A stretch of DNA of 64,000 nt from Rhizobium sp. BK418. Its GTDB lineage: Bacteria > Pseudomonadota > Alphaproteobacteria > Rhizobiales > Rhizobiaceae. The stretch covers positions 62,001 to 126,000 of the forward strand of contig NZ_SLZK01000003.1 in assembly GCF_004341105.1 (NCBI RefSeq). The letters are read 5' to 3'. Every line of letters begins with the position of its first letter. Within the stretch, counting starts at the first letter, position 1. The notes beneath the pieces were generated by a model. That model searched no databases. It was not told the origin of the DNA and saw nothing but the letters and a program-made list of their open reading frames with translations. Positions 7,731-15,526 of the stretch are shown here, one piece after another. Position numbers and translations under genes: made by a program.

Positions 7731-8906
7731 TCAGCCCTTCTTGGCGCCGATCTTTTCGTCCCAGATGCGGAAAGCCTGGACGAGCTGTTTCGGCTCGAGC
7801 GGCACTTCCAACGGGCTGCCGGCAATCCAGTCAGCATATTCCGGCCGGCCGAATTCCTTGATGGTTTCCTGGCTTTCTGTCGGTGCCATTTCGAGCGTGA
7901 CATCCTTCACCGCCGGGCCGGGATAGAAGTACCCGGCGTCATAGGCGATGGCCTGCTGTTGCGGCTGATAGATAAAGTTCAGCACATCGAGCAGAACGCC
8001 GACCTTCTCGTCGGAGACACCCTTCGGGATCGCCGCATAGTGAGCGTCGGTAACCCAGTGGAAGCCATCAAGCTTGCCGACCTTGGCTTCCTCGGGAACG
8101 ATCCCGAGCGCGCGCGGATTGATATCCCAACCCGTCGTGGTGGCGACGATGTCGCGTGTGCCTTCGCCGAGTTCCTTGAAGACCACAGCGGTGCCGGTCG
8201 GATAATATTCAATGTTTTCGCCGAGGGCTGCCAGATATTCCCAGGTCTTAGTCCAACCGTTGACCGGGTCGCGCGGGTTACTGTCGCCGAGGAGATAGGG
8301 CAGACCCATCAGCAAGGTGCGGCCGGGGCCGGAGTTTGCGGGACGGGCATAGAGAAACTTGTTCTTGTTCTGCTTCGTCCAGTCGAGCAGTTCCTGCGCG
8401 GTCTTCGGCGGGGTTGCCACCTTGTCCGGCATATATTCGATCAGCGGGCCGGACGGGTAATAGGTAATGACAACGCCCTGATCCTTGGCGAGCGCCTGCA
8501 TCTTGAAGGCCTGTGGCAGCAGGATGCTTTCGAGGTTCGGAAGGGCGGATTTTTTGCTGGACATGTCGATCCAGAGACCCTGGTCGACACCAGCGGACAG
8601 TGCGTCCGTGCCGGTCAGAACGAGATCGATATCGACCTTGCCGGCAGCCTGTTGGGCCTGGATCTTGGCCGGCAGTTCAGGGGCGGGGGCCTTGGTAAAG
8701 GAAAAGCTGGAAACGAATTCCGGCTTGGCCTTGGCATAATTTTCGAACATGCCCTGTGTCAGCGCCAGATTGCCGGCGACATCGACGATGGTGATGGTCA
8801 CCGGGCTTGCAGGCGCCTTCGCCTGGGCGAAGGCGCGGAGCGGAAGCATTCCGGCCGCGGCGACGCCGGCAGCTCCGCCGACAAATGTTCTGCGTGTGAT
8901 CTTCAT
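7731..8906 (-). CDS. ABC transporter periplasmic binding protein, PotD/iron-type, with Tat-like signal
   Basis: 391 residues from the ATG at 8906, which has GAGGAGG 6 bases upstream; the longer in-frame reading to 8975 lacks one. The N-terminus KITRRTFVGGAAGVAAAG fits a twin-arginine signal (RR-x-F) and ends AFAQA. The rest resembles extracellular solute-binding proteins of the polyamine/iron/thiamine class (for example DLVLTGTDALSAGVDQGLW). First gene of the importer operon and divergent from the GntR gene, whose operator-like palindrome overlaps the predicted promoter. Confidence 0.85.
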   Translation of the reverse strand: MKITRRTFVGGAAGVAAAGMLPLRAFAQAKAPASPVTITIVDVAGNLALTQGMFENYAKAKPEFVSSFSFTKAPAPELPAKIQAQQAAGKVDIDLVLTGTDALSAGVDQGLWIDMSSKKSALPNLESILLPQAFKMQALAKDQGVVITYYPSGPLIEYMPDKVATPPKTAQELLDWTKQNKNKFLYARPANSGPGRTLLMGLPYLLGDSNPRDPVNGWTKTWEYLAALGENIEYYPTGTAVVFKELGEGTRDIVATTTGWDINPRALGIVPEEAKVGKLDGFHWVTDAHYAAIPKGVSDEKVGVLLDVLNFIYQPQQQAIAYDAGYFYPGPAVKDVTLEMAPTESQETIKEFGRPEYADWIAGSPLEVPLEPKQLVQAFRIWDEKIGAKKG

Positions 8907-9082
8907 TCTATCCTCCTCTTTTGCGGCGGTGCCGGCCTTTGCCCCGAGCGCCCGCCCGTTTGCATCGAAATGCACGTCTCAAGTCTCGACGCGCCGGTTT
9001 CTCGGCGACATCAAAATGCCCGCAGCTGGAAGCTTTTCCTCCGGGTGCAATGCCGGGCCGCTGTTCTCCTCCGCGGCGTCTC

Positions 9083-9129
9083 TTGGCAACAGAATTCAAT
9101 TGATATACTAGTATGCACGAAAGTGTCAA
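9083..9129. promoter_or_regulatory. Divergent promoter region with GntR-type operator
   Basis: On the minus strand a perfect TTGACA (9129-9124) is 16 bases from TATATC (9107-9102), a good promoter for the importer operon. The perfect palindrome ATACTAGTAT (9105-9114) covers the -10. On the plus strand TTGGCA (9083-9088) and TACTAG (9106-9111) are 17 bases apart for the regulator gene. One bound GntR dimer could shut both directions (inference). Confidence 0.55.
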
Positions 9130-9868
9130 CGTCCTGAGACTATGCATGCAGCACGCTTCCGACTCTGAAATCCTCGCTTTCCCGGCGCCGCGCGACGCCG
9201 CCGGGAAGATCCGCCGCGTGACGACGGCGGCGGCTATCCACGAGCGGCTGCATGCCGATATCGTGTCGCTGAGGATTCCACCGGGAACGGCGCTGCAGGA
9301 AAAGCGGATTGCCGAGGATTTCGGGGTCAGCCGCACGCCGGTGCGCGAGGCGCTGCTGAGGCTTTCCGAAGGCGGGCTCGTCGATATTTATCCGCAATCA
9401 GGCACAGTGGTTTCGCGGGTGCCGGTTTCGGCTATTCCGGAGGCGGTGGTCGTGCGCAAGGCGCTCGAAGGGACGACGGTTGAGACTGCGGCCGGCATTG
9501 CGACGGAAGCTGATATTGCGCGGCTCGATGTGATCATCGCCCGGCAGAAGACTTATGCGGCCCTCGGCGATGCCTCGAGCTTTCATGAGGAAGACGAAGT
9601 CTTTCATGAAGCGATCGCGCAGATTGCCGGTTATCCCGGCATCTGGACTATTTTGAAAACGGTGAAAGTGCAGATCGACCGGGCGCGGCGCCTGACGCTG
9701 CCGGTGCTCGGCCGCATGGACAATGTGGTGCACGAGCACATGGTGATCCGCAACGCTATCGCGGCGCATGACGTCGAAGCGGCGCGCGAAGCCATGATCC
9801 ATCACCTGGGGGCCGTTATACCCGATGTGGCGGAGCTGCGCTCGCAGTTCCCCGACTATTTCTGCTGA
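9113..9868 (+). CDS. GntR-family regulator, FCD subfamily
   Basis: 251 residues from the first ATG. Winged helix-turn-helix at about residues 45-105 (IHERLHADIVSLRIPPGTALQEKRIAEDFGVSRTPVREALLRL), then an all-helical FCD ligand domain (about 110-240) with the expected metal/ligand histidines (FHEEDEVFHEAI, HEHMVIRNAI, MIHHLG). FCD regulators usually sense sugar acids or carboxylic acids, which fits the adjacent uxuA. The predicted promoters overlap the first codons, so the ATG at 9146 is a serious alternative start (240 residues). Confidence 0.9.
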   Translation: MHESVNVLRLCMQHASDSEILAFPAPRDAAGKIRRVTTAAAIHERLHADIVSLRIPPGTALQEKRIAEDFGVSRTPVREALLRLSEGGLVDIYPQSGTVVSRVPVSAIPEAVVVRKALEGTTVETAAGIATEADIARLDVIIARQKTYAALGDASSFHEEDEVFHEAIAQIAGYPGIWTILKTVKVQIDRARRLTLPVLGRMDNVVHEHMVIRNAIAAHDVEAAREAMIHHLGAVIPDVAELRSQFPDYFC

Positions 9869-9898
9869 GAACACGAGAGATCAAGGGAGAGAGACGAA

Positions 9899-11086
9899 AT
9901 GCGGCAAGGTTGGAGATGGTTTGGGCCGGAGGCGCCGGTGACGCTGGACGAGGTGCGCCAAACTGGCGCGACGAACATTGTTTCGTCGCTGCATCAGGTG
10001 CCGATCGGCCGCGCCTGGACCGAGGCGGAAGTGCGCGAGCGTCAGTCACTAATCGAAACGACGCCGGCCGGCCGCTCACCGCTGATCTGGAGCGTCGTTG
10101 AAAGCATTCCGATTCCCGATGCCGTCAAGCGCAAGGGTGGACAGGCCAAGGCCGAGATCGAGGCCTGGATTGCCAGCCTGGAAGCTGTTGCGGCCTGTGG
10201 CATCCCGATCGTCTGTTACAACTTCATGCCCGTCGTCGACTGGACCCGCACCGACCTTGATTATGTGACGCCGACCGGCGCAACCGCGATGCGCTTCGAC
10301 CATGAGCGTTTCGCGGCCTTCGAGCTCTTCGTGCTGCAACGCCCGGGCGCCACCGAAGAATATTCGGAGCAAGACAGGGCGCGGGCCAAGGCCGTCTATG
10401 AGAGCATGACGGAAGCAGAGATTGCGGAGATTACCCGCATTATCACTTCCGCCCTGCCGGGCTCGACAACCGAGCCGCTGACCATTCCGGCTTTCCGTGA
10501 AAAGCTCATCGCTTATCAGGGTATCGATGCGAAGAAGCTCCGCCAGCATCTCATCGAATTCCTGGAAGCCGTTGTACCGGTCGCAGAAGCACGCGGCGTG
10601 AAGCTGACGCTGCATCCCGACGATCCGCCGCGTTCGCTTTTCGGCCTGCCGCGTATCGCTTCGACGGCTGAGGATTATGCCGCGCTTTTCGATGCCGTAC
10701 CGGCGGCCGCCAATGGCATGTGCTACTGCACCGGCAGCCTCGGCGTGCGCGCCGATAATGATCTGCCGGCGATTGCGCGTCGCTTTGCCTCGCGCATCTA
10801 TTTTGCCCATTTGCGTGCTACGACCCGCGAAGGCGATGGCCGCACCTTCCACGAAAGCGCACATCTGGAAGGTGATGTGAACATGGTTGCGGTGCTGAAG
10901 GAGCTGGTTGCCGAGGATCGCCGCCGCAGCGCGGATCTGTCAATCGTCTTCCGCTCGGACCACGGACACCGCATGCTCGACGACCTGCAGAAGAATGTCA
11001 CGCCCGGCTATCCGGCGATCGGCCGTCTTCGCGGCCTCGCCGAACTGCGCGGCATTTTGTATGCACTCGACGCAGTGCCGACCTGA
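9899..11086 (+). CDS. uxuA: Mannonate dehydratase UxuA
   Basis: 395 residues, the usual size. UxuA dehydrates D-mannonate to 2-keto-3-deoxygluconate in hexuronate breakdown. The start MRQGWRWFGP, the VVESIPIP, CYNFMPVVDWTRTDL and LTLHPDDPP motifs and the metal-site SLGVRADND / YFAHLR segments are all family landmarks. It follows the GntR gene by 30 bases with GGGAG upstream of the ATG and is probably cotranscribed with it. No uxaC, uxuB or kdg genes are in the window, so the rest of the pathway must lie elsewhere. Confidence 0.95.
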   Translation: MRQGWRWFGPEAPVTLDEVRQTGATNIVSSLHQVPIGRAWTEAEVRERQSLIETTPAGRSPLIWSVVESIPIPDAVKRKGGQAKAEIEAWIASLEAVAACGIPIVCYNFMPVVDWTRTDLDYVTPTGATAMRFDHERFAAFELFVLQRPGATEEYSEQDRARAKAVYESMTEAEIAEITRIITSALPGSTTEPLTIPAFREKLIAYQGIDAKKLRQHLIEFLEAVVPVAEARGVKLTLHPDDPPRSLFGLPRIASTAEDYAALFDAVPAAANGMCYCTGSLGVRADNDLPAIARRFASRIYFAHLRATTREGDGRTFHESAHLEGDVNMVAVLKELVAEDRRRSADLSIVFRSDHGHRMLDDLQKNVTPGYPAIGRLRGLAELRGILYALDAVPT

Positions 11087-11102
11087 TTTCCTTATTTTGA
11101 TG

Positions 11103-11144
11103 CAATTCCGGCAAAGCCTGCGTGCTTTTGCCGGACTTGTTCAG
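11103..11144. repeat. Intergenic repeat copy / hairpin after uxuA
   Basis: Begins CAATTCCGGCAAAGCC and ends CCGGACTTGTTCAG, the same ends as the copy at 7643. The arms TCCGGCAAA (11107-11115) and TTTGCCGGA (11127-11135) form a perfect 9-bp stem. It lies 16 bases after the uxuA stop and may serve as its terminator. Confidence 0.55.
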
Positions 11145-11317
11145 TCTCGGCGGCTTGCCGCCGAGAGCTGCCACAGCGCTTCGACGGCCCGTTCGGCATC
11201 GGCTGAGGGCTGGTATTCGCAGACAGGATTTTTCAGCTCCAGGCGCAAAAGCGCGCAGCGGAACTTGTAATCGGCGCCGGTTGAGTAAGCAATATCCGGA
11301 GACCACGTGGTGGGATC
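11141..11317 (-). pseudogene. Coding-like stretch in frame directly after the receiver-protein stop codon
   Basis: Reading the minus strand on past the TAA of the receiver gene, the same frame stays open for 58 codons to a TGA at 11143-11141. The peptide starts DPTTWSPDIAYSTGADYKFR and ends WQLSAASRRD. Its amino-acid mix looks like real protein rather than a shadow frame. It has no ATG, GTG or ribosome site near its beginning. It could be the remnant of a gene that lost its 5' end, a former C-terminal extension, or readthrough product. A 10-bp hairpin (11145-11166) overlaps its end. I do not recognise the family. Confidence 0.35.
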
Positions 11318-11686
11318 TTACGGCTTCAAAGCGATTTCCAGATAGTTGATGAGGGAATCGAATTCGACTGGCTTGCCCAGAAAGGCCAGCGCACCGCCTT
11401 CCATGGCCGCCGTGCGGGTTCGCTCGTCGCGATAGGAGGTCATGAAGATCATCGGCGGCTTCTCAGGTTCGCCGTTGAGGATTTCCTGCAATTCGATGCC
11501 GCTGAGGCCGGGCATCTTGACATCGACCAGCATGCAGTCGATTGCCGCCCTGTCGTCAAAGGCCAGAAATTCTTCCGCCGAGGCAAAAAGCCTGCTCTGG
11601 TAGCCGCAGGACTGGATCAGATCATCAAGAGCCTCCCGGATGGCCTGGTCGTCATCGACGACCGCGATTGTGGATGTATGTGACAC
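11318..11686 (-). CDS. Single-domain response regulator (receiver only)
   Basis: 122 residues, one CheY-like receiver domain and no output domain. The acidic pocket DDD (11-13), phospho-acceptor D55 in MLVDVKMPG, the switch threonine in IFMTSY and lysine K106 in LGKPVEF are all present. It lies downstream of the LuxR-type regulator and the histidine kinase on the same strand, 92 bases after the former. It may be a phosphate sink or a second target of the same kinase (inference). Confidence 0.85.
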   Translation of the reverse strand: MSHTSTIAVVDDDQAIREALDDLIQSCGYQSRLFASAEEFLAFDDRAAIDCMLVDVKMPGLSGIELQEILNGEPEKPPMIFMTSYRDERTRTAAMEGGALAFLGKPVEFDSLINYLEIALKP

Positions 11687-11778
11687 GAGATTAGTAGCCT
11701 TGCTTATTCTTGCATTATGCTGCGTTCATTATGGAGGGCCGTACCGTCTCGCGGTACCATACAAGGGTCTAGGTTCCG

Positions 11779-12426
11779 CTATCTGCCTTCCAGCATTTCG
11801 GCCTTGCGAACCAGATCGGCCACCGAGCGGACCTGCATCTTGCGCATGACATTGCCGCGATGCAGCTTCACGGTGATTTCGCTGATGCCGAGATCATAGG
11901 CGATCTGTTTGTTCATCAGGCCCTTGACGACGGCGGCCATCACTTCCCGCTCGCGCGGGGTCAGCGTATCGACCAGCGAGGCAACGGCATCGCTTGCCGC
12001 CATTTCGCGCCGGCGGGTCATGTCCTTTTCGATCGCGACGCCAACGGCATCGAGAATATCCTGGTCGCGGAAGGGCTTGGTCAGGAAGTCGACGGCACCG
12101 GCTTTCATGGCGCGCACGCTCATTGGAATATCGCCGAAGCCTGTCATGAAGACGATAGGCATCCTGCTGCCAATCCGTTCCAGATGAAGCTGGAAATCCA
12201 GGCCGCTGAGGCCGGGCAGGCGCACGTCGAGGAGGATGCAGCCAGGTCGGCGCAGATCGGCTTTGTCGAGAAAGGCGGTCGTGGTGGCGAAGGAAGCGGC
12301 CTCCATCTGGATCGACCGGAAGAGGTCGACCAGCGACTCGCGGATGGATTCGTCATCATCGACAACATAGACGATCGGCATTGTGGACTGAGCGGCTGCC
12401 TTCGATGCGGCACTAGTGTCGGTCAT
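11779..12426 (-). CDS. FixJ/NarL-type two-component response regulator (receiver + LuxR HTH)
   Basis: 215 residues from the ATG at 12426 (GAGGA 5 bases upstream; an in-frame TTG four codons earlier has none). Receiver domain 16-130 with D22-D24, phospho-acceptor D66 (LLDVRLPG) and K in LTKPFRDQ. The C-terminal LuxR helix-turn-helix is LTPREREVMAAVVKGLMNKQIAYDLGISEITVKLHRGNVMRKM. The close FixJ-like architecture and the 14-base overlap with the kinase gene make them a cognate pair. The regulon is unknown. Confidence 0.92.
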   Translation of the reverse strand: MTDTSAASKAAAQSTMPIVYVVDDDESIRESLVDLFRSIQMEAASFATTTAFLDKADLRRPGCILLDVRLPGLSGLDFQLHLERIGSRMPIVFMTGFGDIPMSVRAMKAGAVDFLTKPFRDQDILDAVGVAIEKDMTRRREMAASDAVASLVDTLTPREREVMAAVVKGLMNKQIAYDLGISEITVKLHRGNVMRKMQVRSVADLVRKAEMLEGR

Positions 12427-14002
12427 GGTCGTCCTCAATCGGTATGATCATTTCGAAGATGGCGCCGCCTTCAGGATGGTTGCCGGCCGTAAGCTGGCCG
12501 CCGCGAGCCTCCAGCGTGCTGCGGCAGATGGAAAGCCCCATGCCCATTCCAGCCGCCTTGGTCGTGAAGAAGGGCGTGAAGAGCTTTGTCATGGCCTCCT
12601 CGCTGATGCCAGGGCCAAAATCCCTGACGGAGAGCGTCACGAATATATCATCCTTCCTGGCGAGCGAGATCAGAATCTTGCGCTGGTCGATTGCCGTTTC
12701 GCGCATGGCCTGTATGGCGTTGGTGACAAGGTTGATGAGTACTTGCTGCAGTTCGATGCGGATCGCCTTCACTGCGGGCTGCCTTTCGGTCAGGTCGACC
12801 TCGAAGGTCACCATGTCGCGCTGGAAATCGTGCTCCATCAAGGTGCGCGTTTCCTCGATCAGCACTTCGAGATCGACATATTCGGGCACGCGATCGGTCT
12901 GCGTCAGCATCGAGCGCGTATTGTGAATAATCTCGCTTGCGCGCTGGCTATCGCGGATGATGCGCTCGGCCGAACGACGTACGGCGGCAAGATCCGGCGG
13001 TTCGCGGTTCAGCCAACGGAGCAGCGTTTGGGCGTTGACGACGATGGCGCCGAGCGGCTGGTTCAGCTCATGGGCGAGCGAGGCGGAAAGTGTGCCGACG
13101 GTTGCGGCGCGCGAGGCGCGAGCAAGCTCATCCTGAGCCTCGCGAATGGCCTTCTGCATCATTTCCCGCTGAGTGATATCCACCATGCCGACGACGACAC
13201 GATTAAAGGCGGCGGGATCCTCAGGAAAGCTCATGCTTATAATGACAAGTCTGGTCTCGCCATTTTCGGCGATCAGATCGCCCTTGCCCTCGAAATGCCG
13301 TTCGCCGCGGAAGATGGCATTCAGCAGGTCCAAAAAGGCGTCGTCGTCAGGAGCGATGTGGCGGCGCATCGTGTGTGAGGGCAGGCCGCCGGCGACATGG
13401 CCAAGCAGCTCGAGAGCGGCGTCATTGGAGGCGATGGTGCGGATGAGACCCGTGCACGTGGCGATGATGCCGGGATTGGTGCGGTAGTATTCCTTGAGAT
13501 CGTTCACGCCTTCTGCCTTCAAGGACATCAGGAAGGCGCGCACTGCGGAATAATCGCGCTCCCAGAGCGCGATGCGGCTGTGTTCGAAAATATAGCGGTA
13601 ACGTGTCTCGCTGTCGCGGAGGTGCAGGTTGGCCTCGATGAGACCGGCTCGCGCGGTTTCGTTGCGGAGAATGAGAGCGCAGGTGATGGTGATGGCGGCC
13701 AGGGAAACCGCAAGGCGCAACTGCGCTGGGACATCTTCCCCCAGGCCGTGGGAGTAGAAATAGGCAAAAAGTGTGAGGGCGGTGCAGATGAGCGCGAGCA
13801 GCGTTGTTCCGATCCTCGTCAGCATTTCGGCAGCCAGCAGCAGCACGATGACATAGAGAACCGCGATGGCGCTTTGGATCTCGGTGAAGGCATCGACATA
13901 AAATACGGCGGCGCCAAGCACGAGTGCGATCAGGCCAAGTGTGATTTCATGCGAGAGTGTTCCTCGCGGGTTGATCAGCTTCCACAATACCGATGATCGC
14001 AT
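12413..14002 (-). CDS. Membrane sensor histidine kinase with PAS domain
   Basis: 529 residues. Membrane segments at about 19-112 (four or more), a PAS-like sensor region (about 130-285) ending in the typical VVVGMVDITQRE linker, a HisKA domain with phospho-acceptor H311 (SLAHELNQPLGAIVVNAQ), and an HATPase domain with the N box (LINLVTNAIQAM), DFGPGIS and GMGMGLSICRS. The kinase belongs to the FixL/DctB-like group by its H-box. No heme-binding histidine pattern was confirmed, so oxygen sensing is not claimed. First gene of the three-gene signalling operon. GAGGGGG stands just before the ATG. Confidence 0.9.
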   Translation of the reverse strand: MRSSVLWKLINPRGTLSHEITLGLIALVLGAAVFYVDAFTEIQSAIAVLYVIVLLLAAEMLTRIGTTLLALICTALTLFAYFYSHGLGEDVPAQLRLAVSLAAITITCALILRNETARAGLIEANLHLRDSETRYRYIFEHSRIALWERDYSAVRAFLMSLKAEGVNDLKEYYRTNPGIIATCTGLIRTIASNDAALELLGHVAGGLPSHTMRRHIAPDDDAFLDLLNAIFRGERHFEGKGDLIAENGETRLVIISMSFPEDPAAFNRVVVGMVDITQREMMQKAIREAQDELARASRAATVGTLSASLAHELNQPLGAIVVNAQTLLRWLNREPPDLAAVRRSAERIIRDSQRASEIIHNTRSMLTQTDRVPEYVDLEVLIEETRTLMEHDFQRDMVTFEVDLTERQPAVKAIRIELQQVLINLVTNAIQAMRETAIDQRKILISLARKDDIFVTLSVRDFGPGISEEAMTKLFTPFFTTKAAGMGMGLSICRSTLEARGGQLTAGNHPEGGAIFEMIIPIEDDHDRH

Positions 14003-14125
14003 GCCCCCTCGCTGGCTCCGGCCTTCACTTCCGCCGACTAATTCTGGCGTAGCTTAATGCGGTGTCTGACGGCGCAAAGCTATACAAAAGTGTTGGAAGT
14101 ACAGGACAAATAATTCCGACGATCC

Positions 14126-14298
14126 GAAAGGAAAGACCGTCCCGGGCGGCGGGACGGTCTCTGGCGGATGGGAGGATCCGCGGGGCTTTGGCGGAGGGGA
14201 ATGCCTGCCCTGAAGGTGGCAGGGGCGGTGCCACCAGCTGAAACCTTGAATGGTCAGGTCGGTTCCAGCTGAGGAGAAGATAGATCCAGGCTTGCTCA
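14126..14298 (-). ncRNA. Candidate trans-acting small RNA with anti-Shine-Dalgarno loop
   Basis: Read on the minus strand: a -10-like TATAGT (14310-14305); hairpin CAGCTGGAACC/GGTTTCAGCTG (14271-14261 with 14245-14235, 11 bp with one G-U); hairpin GGTGGCA/TGCCACC (14235-14215); hairpin GCGGAT-CCTCCC-ATCCGC (14181-14164) with a CCUCCC loop; and a Rho-independent terminator (10-bp AGACCGTCCC/GGGACGGTCT, 14160-14134) followed by TTTCCTTTC. No flanking gene needs a terminator here because both neighbours point away. The anti-SD loop recalls rhizobial alpha-r14 and AbcR RNAs, but I cannot assign a family. A 132-codon minus frame across it (14423-14025) looks non-coding. Bases 14003-14125 hold nothing recognised. 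Confidence 0.55.
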
Positions 14299-14400
14299 GG
14301 CAAAACTATACTTAGGTTTCGGTTCGGCCATACAAAGCGGCAGGTCGGTTTCCTGGACGAATGGCTGCGAAACTCGTCTGTGCGGAGGAAGGTACGCCAT

Positions 14401-14492
14401 ATCTCATTTTGAGATAGCCGCATCGAATAAACCTATTTGTCACAATAGTGTCGCCACGGCATAGTCCTAACAGGGAGAAACACTTTTAGGAC
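14401..14492 (+). promoter_or_regulatory. Promoter region of the aldo/keto reductase operon with two inverted repeats
   Basis: TTGTCA (14437-14442), a 17-base spacer and CATAGT (14460-14465) form a fair sigma-70 promoter. ATCTCATTTTGAGAT (14401-14415) is a perfect 6-3-6 inverted repeat upstream of the -35. GTCCTAA (14464-14470) and TTAGGAC (14486-14492) form a second inverted repeat from the -10 to the ribosome site AGGA. Either could be an operator for the LysR protein in the operon or for another regulator (inference). Confidence 0.45.
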
Positions 14493-14498
14493 ATTGCT

Positions 14499-15494
14499 GT
14501 GGAATATGTGCGCTTTGGCCAGACCGGCCTGAAGGTTTCGTCGCTTTGCCTCGGTACCATGGGTATCGGCTCATCCAAGTGGAAGGGTTGGGTGCTCGAT
14601 GAGGAGAAGTCGGTGCCGATCCTCAAAAAGGCGCTCGACGTCGGCATCAATTTCTTCGACATGGCAGACTGGTATTCAACCGGCGTCAACGAGCAGGTCG
14701 TCGCCCGCACGTTGCTGTCGCTGACGGATCGTGAAAAGCTGGTGCTCGCCACCAAGGCCTTCTATCCGATGAGCGACGATCCCAACGACAAGGGCCTGTC
14801 GCGCAAGCATCTGATGGCCTCAATCGACAGGTCGCTGAAGCAGATGGGCACCGACTATGTCGACCTCTACATCATCCACGCCTTCGATCCGGAAACGCCC
14901 GTCGAAGAGACGATGAGCGCGCTGCATGAGATCGTGAAGTCGGGCAAGGCACGCTACATCGGCGCTTCCACCATGTATTCCTGGCAGTTCGCCAAGATGA
15001 ACCATGTCGCCGACAAAAACGGCTGGACGCGGTTCGTCAACATGCAGTGCCAGTATTCGCTGCTCTATCGCGAGGAAGAGCGCGAAATGATGCCTTACTG
15101 CCAGGAAGAGGGTATTGCAGTGACGACCTTCTCGCCGCTCGCCCGCGGTTATCTCGCCGGCGGCGGTTCGGCGCCGCGTATCGCACACGACCTCTATCTC
15201 GATTGGTTCGGCGACGAGATCGACCAGGAAATTGCCAAGCGCGTCAACGAAGTCGCCGCCAAGCGTGGCAAGACGGCAAGCCAGATCGCCCAGGCCTGGG
15301 TCATCGGTTCCGGCAACAGCACGGTTCCGATCGTTGGCACGGAAAGCCCCGAGCATGTCGTTGCCGCAGTCGAGGCTGCGGCGATCGAGTTGACGGCAGA
15401 AGAGCGCGCGTTCCTTGAGGACCCCTACCGCCCGCGCGACATGATCAACGACTATAACCCGGTTCGTCGTCCGCGTGCCCTTTCGAAGGCATAA
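14499..15494 (+). CDS. Aldo/keto reductase
   Basis: 331 residues from a GTG start with AGGA 7 bases upstream. A TIM-barrel NADPH oxidoreductase with the catalytic tetrad D54, Y59, K86 and H127 (FFDMADWYSTG, ATKAFY, YIIHAFD). The sequence is closest in style to the YajO/YghZ/Tas branch that reduces small aldehydes and ketones. First gene of a long plus-strand run; the following gene starts 32 bases downstream. The real substrate is not predictable, but its partners (aldehyde dehydrogenases, alcohol oxidase) point to handling of reactive carbonyls. Confidence 0.88.
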   Translation: MEYVRFGQTGLKVSSLCLGTMGIGSSKWKGWVLDEEKSVPILKKALDVGINFFDMADWYSTGVNEQVVARTLLSLTDREKLVLATKAFYPMSDDPNDKGLSRKHLMASIDRSLKQMGTDYVDLYIIHAFDPETPVEETMSALHEIVKSGKARYIGASTMYSWQFAKMNHVADKNGWTRFVNMQCQYSLLYREEEREMMPYCQEEGIAVTTFSPLARGYLAGGGSAPRIAHDLYLDWFGDEIDQEIAKRVNEVAAKRGKTASQIAQAWVIGSGNSTVPIVGTESPEHVVAAVEAAAIELTAEERAFLEDPYRPRDMINDYNPVRRPRALSKA

Positions 15495-15526
15495 TGGGTC
15501 GACCCGCATCGTTACTGGAGAATTTA

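Noticed and set aside
14025..14423. 132-codon minus-strand open frame in the gap between the histidine kinase and the aldo/keto reductase
   Set aside because: It runs through four stable hairpins and a terminator, has no ribosome site and shows low-complexity R/S/P-rich composition. A structured RNA explains the region better.
14464..14492. RNA hairpin hiding the ribosome site of the aldo/keto reductase
   Set aside because: The predicted transcription start near 14472 would leave the 5' arm outside the mRNA. Kept only as a possible DNA operator.
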